From: Micrococcales bacterium | GTDB lineage: Bacteria; Actinomycetota; Actinomycetes; Actinomycetales; Dermatophilaceae | Assembly (NCBI GenBank): GCA_030452775.1 | Contig: JAKDLQ010000059.1 | Location: 1 to 10,994 of the forward strand | Reading direction: 5' to 3' | Length of the DNA: 10,994 nt | In this document: piece by piece, positions 5,820-10,994 of the stretch | How the letters are laid out: every line of letters begins with the position of its first letter | Numbering within the stretch: the first letter of the stretch is position 1 | Position numbers and translations under genes: made by a program | Notes under the pieces: model-generated | The model's database searches: none | The model's input: the letters and a program-made list of their open reading frames with translations, nothing else | Told to the model about the DNA's origin: nothing

Positions 5820-6617
5820 ATGATCGAGCCGTTTCCGCACCCGAGTGGTGCCACGCCGCCGCGCATCCCGGCCCAGGCCATGCCCAGGCACGTGGCCATC
5901 GTCATGGACGGCAACGGCCGATGGGCCAATGCCCGCGGCCTGCCTCGGACCAAGGGCCACGAGGCAGGTGAGGCGTCGTTGCTCGATGTCGTCGCCGGCG
6001 GGATCGAGGTCGGCTTGACGCACCTGTCGGCCTACGCCTTCTCGACGGAGAACTGGCGGCGCTCGCCCGACGAGGTGCGCTTCCTCATGGGCTTCAACCG
6101 CGATGTCATCCACCGGCGCCGCGACCAGCTGCACGAGTGGGGCGTGCGGCTGCGGTGGGTCGGACGCCGTCCGCGGCTCTGGCGATCGGTGATCAAGGAG
6201 CTCGAGATCGCCGAGGAGCTGTCCCGGCACAACACCGGCCTGACCCTGTACTTCTGCGTCAACTACGGCGGCCGGGCGGAGATCGCCGACGCGGTGCGGC
6301 GCATCGCCATCGACGTCAAGGCCGGCCGGCTGCGCCCGGGCGGGGTCAACGAGAAGACGATCAAGCGCTATCTCGACGAGCCCGAGATGCCGGATGTCGA
6401 CCTCTTCGTCCGGTCGTCGGGGGAGCAGCGCACGAGTAACTTCCTGCTCTGGCAGTCGGCCTATGCCGAGATGGTCTTCCAGGACCGGCTCTGGCCGGAC
6501 TACGACCGCCGCGACCTCTGGGCCGCGATCGCGGAGTATGCCGCCCGCGACCGGCGCTACGGCGGCGCGGTCGACACACCTGACGCGGCGGACGCGGGCT
6601 CCGTCGATTCGAGATGA
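5820..6617 (+). CDS. uppS: Isoprenyl (undecaprenyl/decaprenyl) diphosphate synthase, cis type
   Basis: This cis-prenyltransferase extends an allylic diphosphate with isopentenyl diphosphate units to make the long-chain lipid carrier used in cell-wall synthesis. The 265-residue protein shows all family motifs: HVAIVMDGNGRWA with the Mg-binding D30, GHEAGEASLLDVV with H47, AYAFSTENWRRSPDEV with N78, and VRSSGEQRTSNFLLWQSAYA with R198 and R204, followed by E217 (AEMVF). The usual RTSGE reads RSSGE here, a mild change. Its position after recO matches the M. tuberculosis decaprenyl diphosphate synthase gene Rv2361c, so it is probably the long-chain enzyme; the exact chain length cannot be read from sequence. 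The last ~17 residues (DTPDAADAGSVDSR) are a poorly conserved tail. It converges with zur, 46 bp away. Confidence 0.94.
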   Translation: MIEPFPHPSGATPPRIPAQAMPRHVAIVMDGNGRWANARGLPRTKGHEAGEASLLDVVAGGIEVGLTHLSAYAFSTENWRRSPDEVRFLMGFNRDVIHRRRDQLHEWGVRLRWVGRRPRLWRSVIKELEIAEELSRHNTGLTLYFCVNYGGRAEIADAVRRIAIDVKAGRLRPGGVNEKTIKRYLDEPEMPDVDLFVRSSGEQRTSNFLLWQSAYAEMVFQDRLWPDYDRRDLWAAIAEYAARDRRYGGAVDTPDAADAGSVDSR

Positions 6618-6640
6618 TCCGGGCACCTGGAGACAGCCGG

Positions 6641-6677
6641 TCACCTCGCTCGGGAGGACCCGCTCACCTCGTTCGGG
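6641..6677. repeat. Imperfect tandem repeat at the uppS-zur convergence
   Basis: TCACCTCGCTCGGG (6641-6654) recurs as TCACCTCGTTCGGG (6664-6677), one mismatch, 23-bp period. The second copy forms the last codons and the stop of zur. A weak imperfect hairpin can also be drawn between GGTCACCTC (6639-6647) and GGGAGGACC (6652-6660). It may reflect a small duplication; no clear bidirectional terminator is seen. Confidence 0.45.
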
Positions 6678-7089
6678 TGGACGCCGCGCACTCGGCGCAG
6701 GTGCCGAAGATCTCCACGGTGTGCGTGACCTGCGTGAAGCCGTGCTCGGCCGCGACCGCGTCGGTCCACCGTTCGACGGCCGGCCCCTCGACCTCGACCG
6801 TCTTGGCGCACGAGCGACAGACCAGGTGATGGTGATGGTCCGTCGAGCAGGCTCGATACGCGGCCTCACCGTCGTCTCCGCGCAGCACATCCACCGTGCC
6901 GGCCTCGACCATGGACTGCAAGGTCCGGTAGACGGTGGCGAGTCCGACCCGCTCCCCGGCCGCCCGCAACCGGGCATGGAAGGTCTGCGCCGAGACGAAC
7001 TCCTCGGATCGCTCGAGCAGGTCGGTGATGGCCTGCTGCTGCCGGGTGGGTCGCCGCGCCGGCCGCGCACTCGCGCCCCGGTCCGTCAT
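6664..7089 (-). CDS. zur: Zinc uptake regulator, Fur family
   Basis: Zur is a dimeric repressor that binds palindromic operators when zinc is sufficient. The 141-residue product has the Fur winged helix (recognition helix within GLATVYRTLQSMVEAG, 49-64), a metal-site histidine run DHHHHLVC (84-91), and the two structural-zinc CxxC motifs, C91-C94 (CRSC) and C131-C134 (CAEC). Calling it Zur rather than Fur rests on context: it is the last gene of a zinc-ABC operon, it sits near recO-uppS-glyS like M. tuberculosis furB/Zur (Rv2359), and a Zur-type palindrome lies at the operon promoter. Its ATG overlaps the znuB stop (ATGA, 7086-7089), so it is translationally coupled and should repress its own synthesis. 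Confidence 0.9.
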   Translation of the reverse strand: MTDRGASARPARRPTRQQQAITDLLERSEEFVSAQTFHARLRAAGERVGLATVYRTLQSMVEAGTVDVLRGDDGEAAYRACSTDHHHHLVCRSCAKTVEVEGPAVERWTDAVAAEHGFTQVTHTVEIFGTCAECAASTRTR

Positions 7090-8081
7090 GGAGCCACTCC
7101 CTTCGTCGATGGTGGCGGCGGGTTCGGGGATCCGGTCGAAGCGACCGGACGCTCCGCCGATGCCGGCACGGGGGAGTCGGGGTCGCATTCCACGCCAGGC
7201 ACCACACCAGGCCGGAAGCCGGAACCCACCGCAGGTTCGTGCGGCTCAGACATGCTGTGGCCGCCACGCCTGAGCCACGCCGCGATCGAGGTGCCCAACG
7301 AGGCGAGGATGAAGATGCCGATCGCGACGAGGACGATGGTGCCCCCTGATGGTGTGTTGAGTGGGTAGGACACCATCACCCCGCCGACGGCGCAGGCCAG
7401 ACCGATGACCATCGCCCACCGCAGACCGCTGCCGAAGCTTCCGACGAACAGTTGGGCGGTCGCGTTGGGCACGATCATCAAGGCGCTGATGAGCAGCAGC
7501 CCCACGACGCGCATCGAGACGACGACGGTCGTCGCCGTGAGGACCGCGAGGACGAGGTTGAGCGGCAGGACCGGCAGGCCGACCGCGCGGGCGTACTCCT
7601 CGTCGTTGGCGACGGCGAACAGTCGCGGCCGCAGCACCCACACGGTCACCAGGATGACGGCGGCGAGCGCCGCGAAGACGTAGAGGTCGGACCTCTGGGT
7701 CGTGAGGATCGAGCCGAAGAGGTACCTGACGAGGTTGGCCGGGGTGCCATCGGGGGCCTTGGAGATGATGACGACACCGGCGGCAATCCCGCCGTAGAAG
7801 ATGATGGCGAGCGCCATATCGCCTGTCGTGCGGCCACGGGCGCGCAACAGCTCGATGGCGATCGCGGCGATCACCGCCGCGATGAGGGCGGTCAGGACCG
7901 GGCTCTGACTCGTCACAAGACCGACGGCGACACCGGCCAGCGCCACGTGGCCCATCCCGTCACCGATGAGCGACATGCGTCGTTGCACGACGAAGATGCC
8001 CACCATGGGTGCGACCGCACCGACGAGAAGGGACGCGATGAGGGCACGCTGCATGAAGTCGATGGAGAGGATCTCGGTCAT
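7086..8081 (-). CDS. znuB: Zinc ABC transporter, membrane permease
   Basis: This is the inner-membrane channel subunit of the zinc importer (ABC-3 family), working with ZnuC and ZnuA. Hydrophobic segments fill residues ~10-270: examples are LIASLLVGAVAPMVGIFVV, TALIAAVIAAIAIELL, YVFAALAAVILVTVWVL, AMVIGLACAVGGVMV and TIVLVAIGIFILASLGTSI, about eight or nine helices in all. The conserved GDGMGHVALAG (40-50) and LLLISALMIVPNATAQL (195-211) are diagnostic. The protein is 331 residues, longer than the usual ~280, because of a ~61-residue hydrophilic, proline-rich C-terminal tail (from about R271) that looks non-conserved. Start: ATG 8079-8081 overlaps the znuC stop as TGATG; a GTG one codon earlier (8084) is equally possible. 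Confidence 0.93.
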   Translation of the reverse strand: MTEILSIDFMQRALIASLLVGAVAPMVGIFVVQRRMSLIGDGMGHVALAGVAVGLVTSQSPVLTALIAAVIAAIAIELLRARGRTTGDMALAIIFYGGIAAGVVIISKAPDGTPANLVRYLFGSILTTQRSDLYVFAALAAVILVTVWVLRPRLFAVANDEEYARAVGLPVLPLNLVLAVLTATTVVVSMRVVGLLLISALMIVPNATAQLFVGSFGSGLRWAMVIGLACAVGGVMVSYPLNTPSGGTIVLVAIGIFILASLGTSIAAWLRRGGHSMSEPHEPAVGSGFRPGVVPGVECDPDSPVPASAERPVASTGSPNPPPPSTKGVAP

Positions 8082-8884
8082 CACGGCACCTCTGGCTCAT
8101 CGAGCGGACCGCGCGGGACGCGCGCGATGTCGGTCGGCATCTCGTCGTCATGATGATGGCTGTCGTGGTCGTGGTGGACCAGGTGCCGCTCGCGTTCGAA
8201 TCGCTCCGGGGTTCCGTCGAAGACGATGCGACCGCCATCGACGGAGATGGTCCGGGTGAGCAGACTCGCGAGCGCGCCGAGCTCGTGGATGACGATGACC
8301 ATGGTGACGTCGCGTTCGACGAGCCGGTGCAGCACGTCGGCGAGGACGTGCTGGCTGGCGGCGTCGACGCCAGCGGTGGGCTCGTCCATGATGAGCACGT
8401 CCGGCGCGCCGGCGAGCGCTCGGGCGATGAGCACGCGGCGCTGCTGCCCCCCGGACAAGGTGCCCACCTCGGTCGTGGCCCGGTCGCCGAGCCCGACGAC
8501 CTCGAGCGCGCGGGCGACGATCTGCCGGTCGATCGCCCGGAGCCGGCCGAACCAGCCGAGCCGTGGTAGCCGTCCGGTCGCGACGATCTCCTCGGCGGTG
8601 GCCCGGACCGAAGACGAGAGGGTATGCCGCTGTGGCACGTAACCGACCCTGGCGCGGTCGTGGAAGTCCTCGCTCGGGATCCCGAAGAGGCGCACCGATC
8701 CCGCGACAAGCTGATTGAGCCCGAGGACACCTTTGACGAGCGTCGACTTGCCCGACCCGTTCGGGCCGACGACCGCGACGATCTCGCCGCGCCGGATCCG
8801 GAGGTCGGCGCCGCTGACGACCGGGCGGTCGCCGTAGCCGAAGGATGCGCCCCGTAGATCAAGGACCGGGGCCTCCTGGCTCAC
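8081..8884 (-). CDS. znuC: Zinc ABC transporter, ATP-binding subunit
   Basis: The ATPase of the ZnuABC zinc importer, 267 residues from GTG 8882-8884. Motifs in order: Walker A GPNGSGKS (40-47), Q-loop Q85 in GYVPQRHTL, signature LSGGQ (143-147), Walker B VLIMDEP (163-169) and switch histidine H200 in VIVIHE. The C-terminus carries a histidine/aspartate-rich tail at 234-248 (HLVHHDHDSHHHDDE, seven His), followed by ~19 ordinary residues. Such a tail could bind zinc in the cytoplasm as a sensor or buffer; that is inference. The start overlaps the znuA stop by 4 bp (GTGA 8881-8884). The frame is open upstream of this GTG, but only as a shadow of znuA. Confidence 0.95.
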   Translation of the reverse strand: MSQEAPVLDLRGASFGYGDRPVVSGADLRIRRGEIVAVVGPNGSGKSTLVKGVLGLNQLVAGSVRLFGIPSEDFHDRARVGYVPQRHTLSSSVRATAEEIVATGRLPRLGWFGRLRAIDRQIVARALEVVGLGDRATTEVGTLSGGQQRRVLIARALAGAPDVLIMDEPTAGVDAASQHVLADVLHRLVERDVTMVIVIHELGALASLLTRTISVDGGRIVFDGTPERFERERHLVHHDHDSHHHDDEMPTDIARVPRGPLDEPEVP

Positions 8885-9840
8885 CGGCAGTCCTGACCCT
8901 TGACGAGGACTGCGAGGTTGCTGCGCATGACCTCGAAGTAGTCGGTGCCCGGGGACTCGGAGGTGATCCCCTCGACGGGGTCGAGCGTCGCGAGCCTGGC
9001 CCCGGTGGAACGGGCGACGGTCTCGGCGAAATGCGGCTCCACCAGGGTCTCCTGGTAGATGGTCGTGACCCCGTTCGCCTTGACGAGGTCGGTGATCGCC
9101 TTGAGGGCGGCCGCACTGGGCTCGGCCTCCGGGGACAGCCCGCTGATCCCGTGCTGCTCGAAGCCGTAGCGCGCCGCGAGATAACCGAAGGCGGAGTGGC
9201 TCGTGACGAGGTCCTTGATGGTGCAATCGCGCAGCGCGGTGGCGAAGTCGTGATCGAGCTTGTCGAGGTCCGCCACCAGGGCCCGGGTGCCCGCGTGGTA
9301 GGTCGCGGCGTTGGCCGGGTCGTCTGCGGCGAGGCGCTTTTCGATGGCGCGCGCCACGGCGGCGTAGCGGTGTGGGTCGAGCCAGAAGTGCGGGTCCTTG
9401 GCTTCGGCACCGCCCTTATCGCCGCTCGGGTGCTCGCTACCGTCGGGACCGGCCATGGGGGTGAGGTCGGCAGGTCCGGACACGTCGAGCACCCTGGCCG
9501 GGTCGACCTGCGCGATGCCCTCGTCGATCGCCGGCTGGAACCCCTTGGAGTAGATGACGAGCCGGGCGCCGGCCATCGCGGTGAGATCCTGCGGGGCAAG
9601 CTCGAGATCGTGCGGCTCGGCGCCCGGCTTGGTCAGGGTCGAGACGTCGAGCGTCTCGCCGCCGATCCGCTCGGTGGCGAACGCGAGGGGATAGAAGCTG
9701 GTGACGACCCGCGGCCGGCCGTCGGCGTCCGAGTCGGACGAGGGTGCCCCCGATCCGCAGGCGGTCGCGGTCAGCGCGACCAGGACAGCACCGGCCAGGG
9801 CGCGCGTGAGAGCGCGCGTCGGGGCGAAATGTCGACTCAC
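8881..9840 (-). CDS. znuA: Zinc ABC transporter, substrate-binding lipoprotein
   Basis: This extracytoplasmic lipoprotein captures zinc for ZnuBC (cluster A-I/TroA fold), 319 residues from GTG 9838-9840. The N-terminus is a lipoprotein signal peptide: basic RHFAPTRALTR, hydrophobic ALAGAVLVALTA, lipobox ATAC with C28. Metal-ligand histidines are H77 (GAEPHDLEL), H151 (DPHFWLDP) and H215 (TSHSAFGY), with D287 in LDPVEG as likely fourth ligand. The loop between strands (about 130-148) is short, glycine rich and holds one histidine (H137), unlike the long His-rich loop of many zinc-specific homologues. C206 and C318 could form a disulfide. GTG 9840 is chosen over an upstream ATG (9963) because only it puts the signal peptide at the N-terminus and it fits the promoter. 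Zinc rather than manganese specificity is inferred from Zur context. Confidence 0.93.
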   Translation of the reverse strand: MSRHFAPTRALTRALAGAVLVALTATACGSGAPSSDSDADGRPRVVTSFYPLAFATERIGGETLDVSTLTKPGAEPHDLELAPQDLTAMAGARLVIYSKGFQPAIDEGIAQVDPARVLDVSGPADLTPMAGPDGSEHPSGDKGGAEAKDPHFWLDPHRYAAVARAIEKRLAADDPANAATYHAGTRALVADLDKLDHDFATALRDCTIKDLVTSHSAFGYLAARYGFEQHGISGLSPEAEPSAAALKAITDLVKANGVTTIYQETLVEPHFAETVARSTGARLATLDPVEGITSESPGTDYFEVMRSNLAVLVKGQDCR

Positions 9841-9841
9841 C

Positions 9842-9856
9842 GTGCAATCATTCCCA
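9842..9856. promoter_or_regulatory. Second, degenerate Zur-box-like site
   Basis: On the minus strand TGGGAATGATTGCAC shares the AATGATT core with the main box; its centre is 18 bp away. Its CAATCATTC (9845-9853) forms a perfect 9-bp inverted repeat with GAATGATTG of the main box (9863-9871). It covers the predicted -10 and abuts the znuA start. Two Zur dimers may bind side by side; inference. Confidence 0.4.
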
Positions 9857-9875
9857 GCGTGAGAATGATTGTCAA
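9847..9875 (-). promoter_or_regulatory. Promoter of znuACB-zur
   Basis: On the minus strand a perfect -35 TTGACA (9875-9870) is followed after 17 bp by AATGAT (9852-9847), a 4/6 match to TATAAT. The -10 ends 6 nt before GTG 9840, placing the transcript start at the start codon. There is no clear Shine-Dalgarno sequence before GTG, so a leaderless mRNA is likely. Confidence 0.55.
9860..9874. promoter_or_regulatory. Zur box at the znuA promoter
   Basis: TGAGAATGATTGTCA matches the actinobacterial Zur operator TGAAAATGATTTTCA at 13 of 15 positions and is itself a 7-1-7 dyad with one mismatch. It covers most of the -35 hexamer, so bound Zur would block RNA polymerase. It lies 20-34 bp upstream of the znuA start. 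Confidence 0.75.
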
Positions 9876-9917
9876 AACCGATCAGGTTTCGCGGGCATCT
9901 TGACTTGAGGCACCACG

Positions 9918-9929
9918 AACCGCGCGGTT
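9918..9929. terminator. 12-bp perfect palindrome, possible RNA hairpin after the small membrane-protein gene
   Basis: AACCGCGCGGTT is a perfect palindrome, flanked by CACC (9911-9914) and GGTG (9929-9932 region) that can lengthen the stem across a small bulge. It lies about 45 bp beyond the stop of the minus-strand gene ending at 9976 and about 40 bp upstream of the znuA promoter. There is no U-run. It could be a weak terminator or a protein site. Confidence 0.3.
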
Positions 9930-9975
9930 GGTGAGCCTGGGCACGTCGCCGGCTGGGCGGCATACGGGATGACGG

Positions 9976-10266
9976 TCAGGCAGTGGGCACGAGACGGACG
10001 ATGGCCGCGGCGCCGGCGAGCGCGAGGACGGCGATGCGCATGAGCCGCTCCGGCAGGGTCAGACGCTGCCAGGTGAGGAAGAGCAGCCAGCCGAGGAAGG
10101 CGGCGAGGAGCAGGAACGCGACGCCGCCCCACGGTCTCGGGGCGAGGATCCCGGCGGCGACGACGGCCGCGACGACAGCGATACGGACCGGGAGGGGGAC
10201 GGCGTGCAGGCGCTCGACCCACGGGGCGGAGGCGTGCTCCACACGGGAGCGAGGAGAGAGCGTCAC
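9976..10266 (-). CDS. Small membrane protein of unknown function next to glyS
   Basis: A 96-residue protein from GTG 10264-10266. After a short basic N-terminus (SPRSRVEHASAPWVERLH) come three hydrophobic segments: VRIAVVAAVVAAGILA, GVAFLLLAAFLGWLLFL and LMRIAVLALAGAAAIVRLV. It resembles the small DUF6703-type actinobacterial membrane proteins, a family name I recall only tentatively; the function is unknown. The start is chosen because TACGCT (10278-10273) lies 6 nt before this GTG, fitting a leaderless promoter, and because the conserved-looking part begins right after it. ATG 10287 (103 residues) is the alternative, also without a ribosome-binding site. It diverges from glyS with 64 bp between the starts. 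Confidence 0.7.
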   Translation of the reverse strand: MTLSPRSRVEHASAPWVERLHAVPLPVRIAVVAAVVAAGILAPRPWGGVAFLLLAAFLGWLLFLTWQRLTLPERLMRIAVLALAGAAAIVRLVPTA

Positions 10267-10272
10267 GACCCG

Positions 10273-10278
10273 AGCGTA
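10273..10278 (-). promoter_or_regulatory. Possible -10 element (TACGCT) of the small membrane-protein gene
   Basis: TACGCT on the minus strand fits TANNNT and ends 6 nt before GTG 10266, the same geometry as at alkB. No -35 match is seen, and the site would be coding if ATG 10287 is used. Confidence 0.35.
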
Positions 10279-10317
10279 CGCGGACATCGAGGCGACGGGG
10301 CCACCGGCCGGGGCGGA

Positions 10318-10323
10318 TAGCCT
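10318..10323 (+). promoter_or_regulatory. -10 element (TAGCCT) of glyS
   Basis: TAGCCT fits the TANNNT pattern and ends 7 nt before ATG 10331. There is no Shine-Dalgarno sequence in the GC-rich stretch before the ATG, so glyS is probably transcribed as a leaderless mRNA. Confidence 0.45.
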
Positions 10324-10330
10324 TGGCCGC

Positions 10331-10994
10331 ATGGCCAGACAGACTTCCACCGTGGACACCGTCGTGAGCCTCTGCAAGCGCAGGGGCTTCGTCTTCTCGA
10401 GCGGTGACATCTATGGGGGGACGCGCTCTGCCTGGGACTACGGACCGCTCGGTGTCGAGCTCAAGGACAACATCCGCCGGCAGTGGTGGAAGTCGATGGT
10501 GACCGGTCGCGACGACGTCGTCGGTCTCGACTCCTCGATCATCCTGCCGCGTGAGACGTGGGTCGCCTCGGGCCACGTCGGCACGTTCAGCGACCCGCTC
10601 GTCGAGTGCCTCACCTGTCACAAACGCCGCCGGCAGGACCACCTGCAGGAGGCGCTCGCCGCGAAGAAGGGGATCGATGACCCGGACTCGATCGCCATGT
10701 CCGAGATCACGTGTCCGGACTGCGGGACCCGGGGCCGATGGACCGAGCCGCGCGAGTTCAACATGATGCTGCGCACCTACCTCGGCGCGGTCGAGGACGA
10801 GTCGGGCCTGCACTACCTGCGCCCGGAGACCGCCCAGGGCATCTTCGTCAACTTCGCCCACGTCATGGGCGCCTCGCGCAAGAAGCCGCCCTTCGGGATC
10901 GCCCAGACCGGCAAGAGCTTCCGCAACGAGATCACGCCGGGCAACTTCATCTTCCGCACCCGCGAGTTCGAGCAGATGGAGATGGAGTTCTTCG
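10331..10994 (+). CDS. glyS: Glycyl-tRNA synthetase, N-terminal part (3' end outside window)
   Basis: The dimeric (alpha2, eukaryote/archaea-like) class II GlyRS that charges tRNA-Gly. 221 codons are present before the window ends. The protein opens MARQTSTVDTVVSLCKRRGF and continues with FSSGDIYGGTRSAWDYGPLG and ELKDNIRRQWWKSM, the diagnostic N-terminal block. The insert has paired cysteines, CLTC (about 95-98) and CPDC (about 133-136), fitting a zinc-binding element. Class II motif-2 sequence follows: YLRPETAQGIFVNF, then GIAQTGKSFRNEI and FRTREFEQMEMEFF, where it is cut. There is no stop or frameshift in the visible part. Its neighbourhood with zur, uppS and recO parallels M. tuberculosis glyS (Rv2357c). 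Confidence 0.95.
   Translation, partial: MARQTSTVDTVVSLCKRRGFVFSSGDIYGGTRSAWDYGPLGVELKDNIRRQWWKSMVTGRDDVVGLDSSIILPRETWVASGHVGTFSDPLVECLTCHKRRRQDHLQEALAAKKGIDDPDSIAMSEITCPDCGTRGRWTEPREFNMMLRTYLGAVEDESGLHYLRPETAQGIFVNFAHVMGASRKKPPFGIAQTGKSFRNEITPGNFIFRTREFEQMEMEFF

Noticed and set aside
5796..7070. Long minus-strand open frame (424 codons) opposite uppS
   Set aside because: uppS motifs are complete on the plus strand; the minus frame is arginine/proline/serine-rich and crosses the zur gene in a wrong frame.
9875..9889. AAACC-GATCA-GGTTT inverted repeat upstream of the znu -35
   Set aside because: Arms are only 5 bp and chance is a sufficient explanation; it does not match the Zur box pattern.
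9872..10861. Minus-strand open frame of 329 codons opposite glyS
   Set aside because: It overlaps unmistakable GlyRS coding on the plus strand and has no recognisable domain; the small membrane gene lies in a different frame.

Overview
The window is chromosomal DNA from a high-GC actinobacterium. The evidence is strong G/C use at third codon positions, frequent GTG starts, 4-bp ATGA/GTGA gene overlaps, a maleylpyruvate-isomerase-like (mycothiol-type) protein, and the order recO-uppS-zur-glyS, which matches the Mycobacterium tuberculosis Rv2362c-Rv2357c neighbourhood. The proteins fit the Micrococcales, perhaps Intrasporangiaceae; that placement is inference.

Layout. (1) 1-464: the 3' end of leuA. 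(2) 465-750: a non-coding stretch holding a 15-bp perfect dyad and a short GAGCC repeat. (3) 751-3185: a two-gene operon, diaminopropionate ammonia-lyase (dpaL/ygeX-like) overlapping an M24 metallopeptidase ORF. The first ~43 codons of that ORF look like the N-terminus of a different (M20) peptidase. (4) 3186-3477: no intact gene, but an orphan protein-like fragment. (5) 4949 down to 3478 (minus): alkB and a DinB/maleylpyruvate-isomerase-family protein, behind a LexA (SOS) box at 4970-4985. (6) 5054-6617 (plus): recO then uppS. (7) 9840 down to 6664 (minus): a complete zinc-uptake operon znuA-znuC-znuB-zur, each junction a 4-bp (or 1-bp) overlap, behind a promoter overlaid by Zur-box-like palindromes. 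(8) 10266 down to 9976 (minus): a small membrane protein. (9) 10331 onward: the 5' part of glyS, cut by the window end.

How the genes work together. znuA/B/C import zinc and Zur should shut the operon when zinc is sufficient; because zur is the last gene of the same operon, the circuit is self-limiting. alkB and recO are both DNA-repair genes diverging from the one intergenic region that carries the SOS box. dpaL and the M24 enzyme look like an amino-acid/peptide catabolic cassette placed between leuA and the repair genes; it shows scars of gene loss on both sides of the M24 gene.

I found no exotic new system. The points most worth following are the apparent M20-remnant/M24 in-frame fusion, the SOS box over alkB plus its DinB-family partner, the probable leaderless Zur-controlled znu promoter, and a recurring leaderless promoter geometry (TANNNT 6-7 nt before the start codon).
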